Positions 28,684-37,385 of a stretch of DNA of 64,000 nucleotides are shown piece after piece (the first letter of the stretch is position 1; each line of letters begins with the position of its first letter). Source of the DNA: Candidatus Omnitrophota bacterium (GTDB taxonomy: Bacteria > Omnitrophota > Gorgyraeia > Gygaellales > JAQTUX01); assembly GCA_028707125.1 (NCBI GenBank), contig JAQTUX010000001.1, positions 837,950-901,949 of the forward strand, given 5' to 3'. Position numbers and translations under genes: made by a program. The notes under the pieces were generated by a model, which made no database searches, was not told the DNA's origin, and saw only the letters and a list, made by a program, of their open reading frames with translations.

Positions 28684-28830
28684 AAAACCCTAAACCCGAA
28701 ACCCTAAACTCTAAATAAACCCAAATGTTAAAACCACAAACCCAAAACTTGATTATGGTTGCTGTTTGTAGTTTTGTGTTTTGAGTTTGTAGTTTGTTTA
28801 GTGTTTAGAGTTTAGTGTTTAGAGTTTAAG
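28684..28830. repeat. Low-complexity inverted repeat between murD and ftsW
   Basis: The murD-ftsW gap is filled by AAACCCTAAACTCTAAA-type words on the left and their complements TTTAGAGTTTAG on the right. One exact pair is 28704-28715 with 28804-28815. In between are AAAACCACAAACCCAAAAC and GTTTTGTGTTTTGAGTTTG, which also pair. The whole could form one long A/T-rich hairpin. It resembles in plan, not sequence, the repeat at 2990-3112. No protein is encoded. The ftsW ribosome binding site would lie in the repeat edge. Confidence 0.75.
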
Positions 28831-28833
28831 AAT

Positions 28834-29922
28834 ATGAGGCGGACAAGGATAACATTATTCTGCGTGACGGTGGCCCTGATATGCCTGGGCCTGGTGATGA
28901 TCTACAGCGCCAGTTCGATCTACGCCTGGGAAAACTACAAGGACAGCGCCTTTTTCCTGAAGAGGCAGCTGCTTTACGTCATCTTGGGGGCGATAGGCGG
29001 TTTTTTCACGCTTTCCTTTGATTACGCCCTCCTGCGCAAGGCGGCCAAGCCGCTGATGGTATTCTCAGTATTTCTGCTTTTACTTCTGCTCCTGCCGGGT
29101 ATTTCCAGGGAGGTCTCAGGGGCAAGGCGCTGGTTCAGGTTAGGATTGATCGGTTTCCAGCCGTCGGAGCTGGCCATATTGACAATGATCATCTATGTTT
29201 CGGATTTCATCTCCCGCAAAAAGGGCATCGTCAGGGATTTCTATTCCGGGTTCCTTCCGCCGGTGATGGTTTTAGGTTTTGTCACGCTGCTTATATTCCT
29301 TCAGCCGGACTTCGGCACCGCGGTAGGGATGGGCACGGTCACGCTGATAATCATTTTCCTGGGCGGCGCGCGGCTGGCCCATCTCGGTTCAATACTCCTG
29401 GCGGCTTTCCCTTTCTTATACGTTCTGGTCTTCAGCGTTCCCTATCGCAGGGCGAGGATAATGTCGTTCCTTAATCCCTGGCTTGACCCCAAGGGCAGCG
29501 GTTTCCAGATCATTCAATCGCAGATAGCGCTTGGTTCGGGCGGGCTTTTCGGAGTGGGGCTGGGCGAAGGCAAGCAGAAGCTGTTTTACCTGCCTGCCGC
29601 GCATACCGATTTTATATTCTCCATAATCGGAGAAGAACTGGGTTTTCTCGGCACAATGGCCGTGGTCATACTTTTTGTCACGTTGATATGGCAGGGCGTA
29701 AATATTGCCAGGAACTCTCCGGATCTATTCGGATGTTTATTGAGCGTGGGAGTGACATCAATGCTCGCCTTTAAGGCATTCATAAACATAGGCGTGTCTT
29801 GCGGTATCCTGCCTACCAAAGGGCTCCCCTTGCCGTTTATAAGTTACGGGGGCTCTTCCTTATTGTTTGATATGATAGGCGTGGCTATTTTGCTTAATGT
29901 GGCAAAACACGCTGAGATATGA
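28834..29922 (+). CDS. ftsW: Septal peptidoglycan polymerase FtsW (SEDS)
   Basis: FtsW polymerises glycan strands at the septum with FtsI. The 362-aa protein has about ten membrane helices and the SEDS landmarks MIYSASS, SGARRWFRLG, FQPSELA, LQPDFGTAVG, PYRRARIMSFLNPW, AHTDFIFSIIGEE and LPFISYGGSSLL. Position between murD and murG distinguishes it from the second SEDS gene, rodA (56199). Confidence 0.94.
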   Translation: MRRTRITLFCVTVALICLGLVMIYSASSIYAWENYKDSAFFLKRQLLYVILGAIGGFFTLSFDYALLRKAAKPLMVFSVFLLLLLLLPGISREVSGARRWFRLGLIGFQPSELAILTMIIYVSDFISRKKGIVRDFYSGFLPPVMVLGFVTLLIFLQPDFGTAVGMGTVTLIIIFLGGARLAHLGSILLAAFPFLYVLVFSVPYRRARIMSFLNPWLDPKGSGFQIIQSQIALGSGGLFGVGLGEGKQKLFYLPAAHTDFIFSIIGEELGFLGTMAVVILFVTLIWQGVNIARNSPDLFGCLLSVGVTSMLAFKAFINIGVSCGILPTKGLPLPFISYGGSSLLFDMIGVAILLNVAKHAEI

Positions 29923-31007
29923 AAATACTGATCGCCTGCGGCGCCAGCGGCGGCCACATATTTCCGGCGATAAGTTTCGCGGAGCGCCTGAAGGCAGAGA
30001 GGCCTCAAGCGCGGATATTGTTCGTTGTCTCAAAGACGGCGTTCGGCAGCGCGATCCCGGGCGGCTATGATACCAGGGTCATTTCTGTTCTGCCGCCGGC
30101 GAGGTTCTTTTCCGCGCGTTTTTTCTGTTTTCTATTCTCGCTGGCCAGGGCATTCTTTGAAAGTATCTCCATCATCCGTAAATTTGATCCCGTCTTAGTA
30201 GTGGGATTCGGCTGTTATTCCTGCGTCCCCGCGGTATTGGCGGCGGTTATTTTAAGGAAGAAGACATTGCTGCACGAACAGAACGTTATTCCGGGAAGGG
30301 CGCTGCGCCTTCTGGCGCCGTTCGTGAACAAAATAGCGATAAGCTTTCAGGAGACGCGCGATAGATTCGGTTTCTTATATAGGAAAAAGATCGTATTGAC
30401 CGGCAATCCTTTACGCGGGGAGCTGTTTGGGAAGAGCCGGGATGACGCCTTGAGTTTTTTCGGTTTTGATCCGGGGAAGAAGACGATCCTGGTAATGGGC
30501 GGCAGCCAGGGAAGCCGGAAGATCAACAAGGCCTTTATCAGCGCGGCGGCGCCGCTCAAGGATCATCTGTCCATGCAGGTCATACATATTTGCGGCAGGG
30601 ACGACAGGGAATATCTGGCGGGCGAGTACAAAAGATTAGGCGTAGATGCCCGCGTGTTTGATTTCCTGAAAGATATGGGATACGCCTATTCTCTGGCAGA
30701 CGCGGTGGTATCGCGCGCCGGGGCTATGGCGGTATCTGAGATCATCGGGCTGGGAAAACCATCCGTGCTTATACCTTATCCGTTTGCCAGGGCCCATCAA
30801 TCGGCGAATGCCGAGGTGCTTTCTTCGGCGGGCGCCGCCATTGTGATAAAAGATGTCGAGCTGAGCGCGGAATACCTGCGCGGCAGATTATTGCTTTTAT
30901 TGCGCGAACAGGAAGAAATTGATAGAATAAAGCGGGGGTTATCGGGGTTGGCAGTGCTGGAGGCGGATAAATTGCTGGTTAACAGCGCGTTGGAGCTATC
31001 GCATTGA
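29919..31007 (+). CDS. murG: UDP-GlcNAc transferase MurG
   Basis: MurG adds GlcNAc to lipid I to give lipid II at the inner face of the membrane. The 362-aa GT28 protein has ACGASGGHIFPAISFA, VVGFGCYSCVPAVLAA, LLHEQNVIPGRALR, MGGSQGSRKINKAF, SRAGAMAVSEI and LIPYPFARAHQSANAE. In the usual first loop the family reads GGTGGH; here it is GASGGH, a mild change. It overlaps ftsW and the next gene by ATGA-type junctions. Confidence 0.94.
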   Translation: MKILIACGASGGHIFPAISFAERLKAERPQARILFVVSKTAFGSAIPGGYDTRVISVLPPARFFSARFFCFLFSLARAFFESISIIRKFDPVLVVGFGCYSCVPAVLAAVILRKKTLLHEQNVIPGRALRLLAPFVNKIAISFQETRDRFGFLYRKKIVLTGNPLRGELFGKSRDDALSFFGFDPGKKTILVMGGSQGSRKINKAFISAAAPLKDHLSMQVIHICGRDDREYLAGEYKRLGVDARVFDFLKDMGYAYSLADAVVSRAGAMAVSEIIGLGKPSVLIPYPFARAHQSANAEVLSSAGAAIVIKDVELSAEYLRGRLLLLLREQEEIDRIKRGLSGLAVLEADKLLVNSALELSH

Positions 31008-31816
31008 TGGGCCTTATCAAGAGATGTTTGCTGCCGCTGGCAGTAATGATGTTTTGTGTTTTATCCTGCCGTGCTGAATCCGTAGCGGGAAAAGAATGGA
31101 AAGAGAAAAGGAGCGAGCATTTCATTGTCTATTATGATGAGTTCAACAGGGATTTCCTGGATAAGCTGATAAGGCAGGCAGAGCGCCTGTATACGAAGAT
31201 CACCGATAATCTGGGATATATGCGTTATGATTACTGGACCTGGGACAACAGGGCGAAGTTTTATATTTATAATGATAAAGACGGCTACGTGTCAGGCACG
31301 GGGCAGCCGCGCTGGTCTGAGGGCGCGGCAGATACCTACAACAAGATAATCACGACCTATTACGGCGCTTCAGACATTTTTTTTAACAGCATCCTGCCTC
31401 ATGAGTTGGGGCATCTTATGTTCAGGGAATTCGTCGGTTTCAAGGCCTCGGTCCCGCTCTGGTTTGAAGAGGGCGTGGCTGTGATGCAGGAGGTATTGAT
31501 GGATGAGGTGAGGCGGCATTCGGCAAGAAGCAGGGTAAAGAACGCCTGGCGCAACAAGACGTTCATACCCCTGACTATCCTTTCATCCATGTCCGTGAGG
31601 GATGAGGATGATGAGTCAAGGGTAGGTTTATTTTATGACGAAGCGCTGATGGCCGTGTATTTCCTGATGGATGAGTTCGGCAGGGAAAGGTTTGTGAGGT
31701 TGTGCAGGCGCATAAGGGACGGCGACGGCTTTGCCGAGGCGCTGGTCTCCGTGTATCGCATTAATTCACTTGAAGAGTTGAATGAACGATTTGTTGAATA
31801 TATAAGCAATGAATAG
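31004..31816 (+). CDS. Predicted exported gluzincin metallopeptidase (peptidase MA-like)
   Basis: The 270-aa product has a signal segment ending in VLSC (Cys at about residue 23), a likely lipobox. It carries the zinc motif HELGH at residues 133-137, with a third ligand Glu in WFEEGVAV (about 156). This is the peptidase MA-like gluzincin arrangement. Substrate unknown. It overlaps murG by four bases and murC by eight, so it is an integral member of the dcw operon, not a passenger. Such a gene is not part of the classical dcw set. A role in wall-associated or divisome protein turnover is inference only. Confidence 0.75.
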   Translation: MMGLIKRCLLPLAVMMFCVLSCRAESVAGKEWKEKRSEHFIVYYDEFNRDFLDKLIRQAERLYTKITDNLGYMRYDYWTWDNRAKFYIYNDKDGYVSGTGQPRWSEGAADTYNKIITTYYGASDIFFNSILPHELGHLMFREFVGFKASVPLWFEEGVAVMQEVLMDEVRRHSARSRVKNAWRNKTFIPLTILSSMSVRDEDDESRVGLFYDEALMAVYFLMDEFGRERFVRLCRRIRDGDGFAEALVSVYRINSLEELNERFVEYISNE

Positions 31817-33188
31817 GCGCGTGCATTTCATAGGCATAGGCGGCATAGGCATGAGCGGGATCGCCAGCATACTGCTTAAAAAGGGCGAGAGCGTAAGCGG
31901 TTCCGACCTTAAGCTCAGCGCGGTAACCGATAAATTGAAGAAAGAGGGCGCCAGGGTCTCTCAGGGCCATTCCGCGGCTAACGTGGGATACGCCGACATA
32001 GTGGTCTATTCCTCGGCCATCAAGGAGGAGAATCCTGAATTAAAAGAGGCGCGCAGGCGCGGCATTGAGATATACAGCCGCGCGAGGATGCTGGCTGAGA
32101 TAATGCTAGGTCATAAAGTCGTCACAGTGACCGGCGCGCACGGAAAGACCACCACCACATCCCTTATCTCGCACCTTTTGCAATACGCGGGATTATCGCC
32201 GACGGTGGCGGTGGGAGGCATACTGGCCAACATAGAAGATAACGCTTCCTTCGGCAACGGCTCGTTTTTTGTGGCTGAGGCGGACGAATCAGACGGCTCT
32301 TTCCTCTGTTATTCGCCGGATTATTCCGTGATAACCAACCTGGATTTTGAGCATATGGATTTCTATGGGACAGAGGAAAAACTCTTTGCCGCGTTCAGCG
32401 AGTTCATAAACAAGACCCGCGACAACGGCATTATCTTTGCCTGCGGCGACGACCGCAATTTAAGGCAGATGCTGGCAAAGAGCGGCAAAAAGAGCGTCCT
32501 GTTCGGCCTGGATGGGAATACGGATGTATATGCCGGGGATATTGTCCTGAACGGTTTTTCCTCGGAATTTGACTGTTACGCTAAAGGCGCTTTCCTGGGA
32601 AGGTTCCATCTGCCTTTGGCGGGAAGGCACAATGTCTCAAACGCCCTGGCTGTAATAGCGGTAGGCAGCGAGGCCGGCGTAAAGGCCGATGTGATGAAAG
32701 AGGCCATGGCCTGTTTTCGCGGCATAGGCAGGAGGTTTCAGGTGAGGGCGGAATTAAAAGATGAGCGGATAATCGTAGTGGAAGATTACGGCCATCACCC
32801 CACTGAAATAAAGCGGACGCTGGAGGCGGTTAAGTCCTGCAAGTATGACAGGATAATCTGCGCCTTTCAGCCGCACAGGTACACGAGGACGCGGCTGTTG
32901 ATGGACGAGTTTACGAAATGCTTTGACGCGGCAGACCACCTGATACTTACCGATATTTACGCGGCGTCGGAGCAGCCGATTGAAGGCATTGATTCGCGGG
33001 TCTTATATAGAAATATACAGAGCAGGTTGGGCGGCAGGGTGGAATTCGCGCGCAAGGCAGAGATATCCGCGCGGATCGAGCGGATCTTGCGGCCCGGAGA
33101 TTTTGTTATTATACTCGGCGCCGGAGATATCACAGAGGTATGCGATGAATTGGTGGAAAGGATTGGAAGGAAGGCTGAGGTTAGATGA
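31809..33188 (+). CDS. murC: UDP-MurNAc--L-alanine ligase MurC
   Basis: MurC adds the first stem amino acid, L-Ala. The 459-aa protein has HFIGIGGIGMSGIA, VTGAHGKTTTTSLIS, ADESDGSF, NLDFEHMDFYG, GRHNVSNALAVIA and VEDYGHHPTEIK with FQPHRYTRT. Length is normal. It overlaps the peptidase gene at its start and murB by 44 bases at its end. Confidence 0.96.
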   Translation: MNRRVHFIGIGGIGMSGIASILLKKGESVSGSDLKLSAVTDKLKKEGARVSQGHSAANVGYADIVVYSSAIKEENPELKEARRRGIEIYSRARMLAEIMLGHKVVTVTGAHGKTTTTSLISHLLQYAGLSPTVAVGGILANIEDNASFGNGSFFVAEADESDGSFLCYSPDYSVITNLDFEHMDFYGTEEKLFAAFSEFINKTRDNGIIFACGDDRNLRQMLAKSGKKSVLFGLDGNTDVYAGDIVLNGFSSEFDCYAKGAFLGRFHLPLAGRHNVSNALAVIAVGSEAGVKADVMKEAMACFRGIGRRFQVRAELKDERIIVVEDYGHHPTEIKRTLEAVKSCKYDRIICAFQPHRYTRTRLLMDEFTKCFDAADHLILTDIYAASEQPIEGIDSRVLYRNIQSRLGGRVEFARKAEISARIERILRPGDFVIILGAGDITEVCDELVERIGRKAEVR

Positions 33189-34032
33189 GCCGCTGCGGCG
33201 CCACAGCAGTTTTCGCATAGGCGGCAAAGCGCGCTTCTGGTATGAGCCGAAGGATATAGAGGGCTTGAGAGAGGCGCTTAGGCGGATCAAACAACATTCC
33301 ATAAAAGCTGCCATAATCGGCGCCGGCAGCAATATCTTATTTGATGATAGTGGATTTAAAGGGGCCTGCCTGCGGCTTTGCTCGCCGGGATTCAGCGCGA
33401 TCAGTAAGGCGGGAAGCAGTTCTATTGTCTGCGGCGCTGGCGCGATGCTCAAGGATATCGTGAGTTTTGCCGGGAGCCATAATATGGGCGGGGCAGAGTT
33501 CCTGGCAGGCATACCCGGGACCCTGGGCGGCGCTATTATCATGAACGCGGGAGTAGAGAGCAGGAACATTTCCGATCTGGTCTCTGAAGTCGATCTTATG
33601 GATTATTCAGGCCGCGTCAGGGCGGTCAAGAAAGAAAACATCGCTTTCGCTTACCGGCGCTCTCGCCTGGGCAGGTATATAGTGCTTGGGGCTAAATTAA
33701 GGCTTTTCGCGCGCGAAGGGGAGTTGATCGGCAGGGATGTCAGGCGCATCATTGACAGGAGGCTCAAGACGCAGGACTACAGCCATCCCAGCGCCGGGTG
33801 CGTATTCAAGAACCCTCCTTCTGATTCAGCCGGCCGGCTCATAGATATCTGCGGCCTTAAAGGAGAAAGGGTCGGCGGGGCAGAGGTTTCCAGCCGCCAC
33901 GCCAATTTTATAATAAACAGGGGCAGGGCCAGATCGCGGGACGTTATACGGCTGATGAATATAATAAAAGGCAGGGTAAAGGACGAGTTCGGGATATGCT
34001 TAGAGCCGGAAATAAAGATATTGGGAAATTAA
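33145..34032 (+). CDS. murB: UDP-N-acetylenolpyruvoylglucosamine reductase MurB
   Basis: MurB reduces enolpyruvyl-UDP-GlcNAc to UDP-MurNAc using FAD and NADPH. The frame is open from 32980, but ATG 33145 gives the family N-terminus (RRHSSFRIGGKARFWY) and a normal 295 aa; upstream codons lie in murC. FAD-binding motifs are IGAGSNILFDDSG and AGIPGTLGGAIIMNAG. The catalytic Ser of E. coli MurB (AGSFFKNP) is a Cys here, Cys219 in PSAGCVFKNP, a known alternative proton donor among MurB proteins. It overlaps ddl by 37 bases. Confidence 0.93.
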   Translation: MNWWKGLEGRLRLDEPLRRHSSFRIGGKARFWYEPKDIEGLREALRRIKQHSIKAAIIGAGSNILFDDSGFKGACLRLCSPGFSAISKAGSSSIVCGAGAMLKDIVSFAGSHNMGGAEFLAGIPGTLGGAIIMNAGVESRNISDLVSEVDLMDYSGRVRAVKKENIAFAYRRSRLGRYIVLGAKLRLFAREGELIGRDVRRIIDRRLKTQDYSHPSAGCVFKNPPSDSAGRLIDICGLKGERVGGAEVSSRHANFIINRGRARSRDVIRLMNIIKGRVKDEFGICLEPEIKILGN

Positions 34033-34952
34033 AGAAAGCTAATGTAGGCATTTTGATGGGAGGGGTCTCTTCTGAGAGAGAGATATCTCTTAAGTCCGGC
34101 GCAGCCGTGGCTGCCTGCCTGCGCGAGGCGGGATTCAACATAAAAGAGATAGATATTGCTACGGATAGGCCGGCTGATATAAAGCGGCTGCTGCGGGAGT
34201 CAGGGATCGGCCTCGCCTTTATCGCGCTGCACGGCCGGCTGGGAGAAGATGGGAAGATCCAGAAGATACTCGGCGATCTGGGCATTGTTTATACCGGCTC
34301 TTCTCCGCGCGCCAGCGATCTTGCCCTGGATAAGGTATCTTCAAGGGTGCTGTTTGAAAAAGGCGGTTTGCATACGCCGCGGTATAGCATTTTGAACAAA
34401 AAACGTTCGTTGGATGATCTGCCTGATATTTCCTTTCCGGTTGTGGTAAAGCCGCCGCGCGAGGGCTCCAGCATAGGCCTGTCAATAGTTGATTCGCCTG
34501 GCGGCCTGAAACAGGCGTTGTCCCGCGCGTTTGAATATGACAGCAGGGCGATCGTGGAGGAATATATACGGGGGCGCGAAGTGACCGTGGGTATCCTGGC
34601 GGATAATGCCCTGCCTGTCATAGAGATCTTCCCCAAAAGAAGGTTCTTTGATTATAGCGCGAAATATAAGAAGGGGTTCACCGAATATATAGTGCCGGCA
34701 AAATTAAAGAAGAGCGAATCCTCTGCCTGTAAGGACGCGGCCTTGAAGGCGCACCGGCTGCTGGGCTGCGACAGTTTTTCCCGGGTGGACATCATTCTTT
34801 CCCAGGGCGGCAGGCCGTATGTGCTGGAGGTTAACACCATACCGGGCTTTACCGCGTCCAGCCTGCTGCCGAAGGCGGCGGCTTCTATTGGGTTGACTTT
34901 TTCTGATTTATGTATAGAATTGTTAAGGTTGGCTTATGAAAAAGAAAAATAA
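33996..34952 (+). CDS. ddl: D-alanine--D-alanine ligase
   Basis: Ddl makes the D-Ala-D-Ala dipeptide used by MurF. The 318-aa ATP-grasp protein has GILMGGVSSEREISLKSG, FIALHGRLGEDGKIQ, PVVVKPPREGSSIGLS, VEEYIRGREVTVGIL, DSFSRVDIIL and VLEVNTIPGFTASSLLPKAA. The proposed ATG 33996 lies inside murB; about 15 residues precede the conserved start, so the exact N-terminus is uncertain. It overlaps ftsQ by 17 bases. Confidence 0.94.
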   Translation: MLRAGNKDIGKLKKANVGILMGGVSSEREISLKSGAAVAACLREAGFNIKEIDIATDRPADIKRLLRESGIGLAFIALHGRLGEDGKIQKILGDLGIVYTGSSPRASDLALDKVSSRVLFEKGGLHTPRYSILNKKRSLDDLPDISFPVVVKPPREGSSIGLSIVDSPGGLKQALSRAFEYDSRAIVEEYIRGREVTVGILADNALPVIEIFPKRRFFDYSAKYKKGFTEYIVPAKLKKSESSACKDAALKAHRLLGCDSFSRVDIILSQGGRPYVLEVNTIPGFTASSLLPKAAASIGLTFSDLCIELLRLAYEKEK

Positions 34953-35670
34953 AAAGACATTATCGCTTATAATAATCCTGCTCATTGCCCTGGGTTCAGC
35001 CGCTGCCCTCGCGTGGTACGCGGCGCGGGCCGTAAGGTCCTCGGCATTCTTCAGGATAAAGGGCGTAGCCATCGCTTCCAACGCGAAGATAGATGTCTCG
35101 CATCTTATAGGCAGGAATATATTTGACGTTGACCTGAGAAGGGAGATCCGGTTTCTCAGGAACAACTATCCCCGGCTCAGGATATTGAGCGTGGTCAAGC
35201 GTTTTCCCGACAGGATGATCATAAATTCCCGGACGCGCGCGGCAATAGCGCAGATAAAGTCCTACCGCTACCTGTTCATAGACGAAGAGGCGGTCATATT
35301 GCCGGAAGAATCCGATTATGGCAGCAGCACGCTTCCTGTCATCGTAGGCCTGGAGTCAAAGATAAGCAGGCCCAGGTACGGCTGGTCATACGCCGATCTA
35401 AAGGAGATCAAGATCGCGTTTGAGCTTATGAAAGAACTGAAAGGTAATCCCGATACCGCCGGTTTAGATATCGCGAAGATAGACGTGTCCAGCCCCGGCA
35501 GCCTTTCTTTTTCTGTCAGGCCTTCCGGCTTGCCGATCAAGGTGGGGGATGAGGATATAAAAAAGCGCGTAAGATCGCTGGGGGCTGTATTGCGCAAGCT
35601 GGACGCGAAATTGGATAACTTGAGCTATATAGACCTCAGGTTTTCTGAGCCGGTAGTCAAACCAAAATAA
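34936..35670 (+). CDS. ftsQ: Cell division protein FtsQ/DivIB
   Basis: FtsQ links the FtsL-FtsB pair to the rest of the divisome. The 244-aa product has a Lys-rich cytoplasmic tip (KKKNKK), one membrane segment (about 10-30), a POTRA-like domain (about 38-105, with FFRIKGVAI and NIFDVDLRREI) and the beta domain, ending YIDLRFSEPVVKPK. Order ddl-ftsQ-ftsA is the canonical one. The start overlaps ddl. Confidence 0.88.
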   Translation: MKKKNKKTLSLIIILLIALGSAAALAWYAARAVRSSAFFRIKGVAIASNAKIDVSHLIGRNIFDVDLRREIRFLRNNYPRLRILSVVKRFPDRMIINSRTRAAIAQIKSYRYLFIDEEAVILPEESDYGSSTLPVIVGLESKISRPRYGWSYADLKEIKIAFELMKELKGNPDTAGLDIAKIDVSSPGSLSFSVRPSGLPIKVGDEDIKKRVRSLGAVLRKLDAKLDNLSYIDLRFSEPVVKPK

Positions 35671-35673
35671 ATC

Positions 35674-36897
35674 ATGGCAGTTAAGAACAGTATGGTCTGC
35701 GGACTGGATATCGGCACGAGCAAAATAGCGGGCTGCCTTTGCCTGGGCGCCAGGGGGCAGCAGAAGCCCGCGTTGTTTTTTTCTTCCGCGGAGGCGCGCG
35801 GCATAAAGAAAGGCGTGGTAAACGACGCTGCCTTGTTTTGCGAATCGGTGGATAAGGTTTTAGGCGGCCTGCAGAAGGACTCAGGCGCGCGGTTCAGGGA
35901 AGTGCATGTAAGCCTCCAGGGGGATTTTTCCTGCAGGCATTCCAACGCCGCTGTTACGCTCTCTGAACGAGGGAACAGGCAGATAACCAGCCAGGACATC
36001 AGGAAAATAAACGAACAGGCAAGGATGCTTGGGGTGCGCCTGGATGAATCGCTTCTGTATTCTTTTCCGGTTTACTACGTTATAGATGACGATGTGAGGA
36101 GCGCCAAGCCCGCGGGGCTTTACGCGCGCAAATTTGAGGTGGACCTTTATCTGGTCACCGCCCCGGCGAGCTTAACGGATAACATCGCCCTGGCGATAAA
36201 TAACGCCGGCTATAATGTGGCCGGCTTTTATTTGTCTTCGGCGGCATTGGGGCATTCCGCGTTAACCGCTGAGGAGCAGGATAAGGGGGTGCTGTTGATA
36301 GATATGGGCGCTGAGATCACCGAGGCGGCTGTATTCAAAGACGGCGGCGTCAGGCACCTTGAGATATTCGGCTTCGGCGCGGATGATTTTACGCGCGCGT
36401 TAAAGGATGAGCTTAAGATAGGCATTGAGCTGGCAGAGGAGATCAAGGAATCATACGGCACTCTGTTTGTGGAGCAGCTGGACGATAAACAGGAGATCAT
36501 GATAAACCGGCATGGTTCGTATGTGCCGGTTAAGCGCAGCGAGATTTGCTGCGCGCTGGTAAAGAAGTCAGGGCCCATACTAAAGGCAATGGAGAACAGG
36601 TTAAGGTATATCATCAACAAGGAGGAGTTGCCTTGCGGTATTGTGGCGGCAGGGGGCGGCTCTTACCTTGAAGGGCTGCTTGAGGCGATGGAGAAGGTCT
36701 TCCATGTTTCCGTAAAGATCGCAGCCATACGCCAGGATCTGACGCAAAAGAAGGAGCTGAAATACGCCACCGCGCTTGGCATCATTAAAATGGTGCTTGA
36801 GTCGCGGGAGCAGAAAGAATCATCTCTACCCACCCCCGAAGGCCTCTTCCGCAGGCTATCCGAGAAGCTCAAGGAAGTGTATCAGGAATATTTCTAG
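35674..36897 (+). CDS. ftsA: Cell division protein FtsA
   Basis: FtsA is the actin-like protein that tethers FtsZ filaments to the membrane. The 407-aa product has the phosphate-binding motif CGLDIGTSKIAG, the 1C domain, LLIDMGAEITEAAVF, GFGADDFTRALKDEL, and VAAGGGSYLEGL. The C-terminal amphipathic helix GLFRRLSEKLKEVYQEYF is the membrane-targeting sequence. It appears intact. ftsZ, which normally follows directly, is not present; a 4.3-kb accessory island begins 28 bases downstream. Confidence 0.93.
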   Translation: MAVKNSMVCGLDIGTSKIAGCLCLGARGQQKPALFFSSAEARGIKKGVVNDAALFCESVDKVLGGLQKDSGARFREVHVSLQGDFSCRHSNAAVTLSERGNRQITSQDIRKINEQARMLGVRLDESLLYSFPVYYVIDDDVRSAKPAGLYARKFEVDLYLVTAPASLTDNIALAINNAGYNVAGFYLSSAALGHSALTAEEQDKGVLLIDMGAEITEAAVFKDGGVRHLEIFGFGADDFTRALKDELKIGIELAEEIKESYGTLFVEQLDDKQEIMINRHGSYVPVKRSEICCALVKKSGPILKAMENRLRYIINKEELPCGIVAAGGGSYLEGLLEAMEKVFHVSVKIAAIRQDLTQKKELKYATALGIIKMVLESREQKESSLPTPEGLFRRLSEKLKEVYQEYF

Positions 36898-36925
36898 TCT
36901 TTACCATCTTCCAAGGCGTTTCCCT

Positions 36926-36945
36926 CTACACACTTACGTGTGTAG
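36926..36945 (-). repeat. Hairpin at the 3' end of the Y1 transposase gene
   Basis: CTACACAC TTAC GTGTGTAG on the plus strand, the exact reverse complement of the hairpin that ends ribD (10707-10726). It spans the transposase stop codon, giving its last residues LHT. An 8-bp perfect stem closes a 4-base loop. Confidence 0.85.
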
Positions 36946-37305
36946 AATCCTTTGGCTGCGGATGTATTCTTGCACGCTTTCTAATTCTACTATATCCACT
37001 TCTCTAAAACCATATCGCCTTGCCCAGAAATGCTTAGGATTGTAATTCCCCACACGTAAGTGTGGGGTGTTCTCCAATAGTTTCTTACCAGAAACAGATT
37101 TTAGTGTTCTTACCATATCAGCCAATTCTTTCCTGTCTTTTGCTTCCAGCAACATATGCACGTGGTTCTTATTGGATTCCATTTCCAAAATATTATAGTT
37201 CTTTCGTTGTGCTACCTCTAGAAAAGAGTTCTTTGCTATCTCTTCAGCTTTCGCTTCCAGTGTTTCTCTTCTGCGCTTTGTCACGAACCAGATATGGTAA
37301 TACAT
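36934..37305 (-). mobile_element. Y1 (HUH) transposase, IS200/RAYT-like
   Basis: The 123-aa product is a tyrosine HUH transposase of the IS200/REP-associated type, which cuts single-stranded DNA at small hairpins. It starts MYYHIWFVTKRRR, has the HUH pair His48-Val-His50 in NKNHVHML, and the catalytic Tyr114 in VQEYIRSQ, plus HFWARRYGFREVD. It looks intact, though the N-terminus is a few residues shorter than usual. Two copies of the hairpin repeat lie in or at the gene: one at the stop codon and one within the coding region at 37048-37067, encoding TPHLRVG. No accessory tnpB gene is present. Confidence 0.88.
37048..37067 (+). repeat. Hairpin repeat inside the Y1 transposase coding sequence
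   Basis: CCCCACACGTAAGTGTGGGG has an 8-bp stem and a GTAA loop. The reading frame of the transposase crosses it on the minus strand. Identical hairpins (opposite orientation) are free-standing at 39708 and 39927. It is followed in all three by AATKR-type sequence (GGAAT on the minus or plus side). Confidence 0.8.
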
Positions 37306-37385
37306 GGTTTTTGCGGAAATTACCCCCCTCTACTATATATGACGCAAAAATCAGCGTTTTACTTGCAAGAAAGTTTAAATATTCT

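Noticed and set aside
32980-33144. Longer murB start at 32980
   Set aside because: Those codons lie inside murC in another frame; MurB homology begins after 33145.
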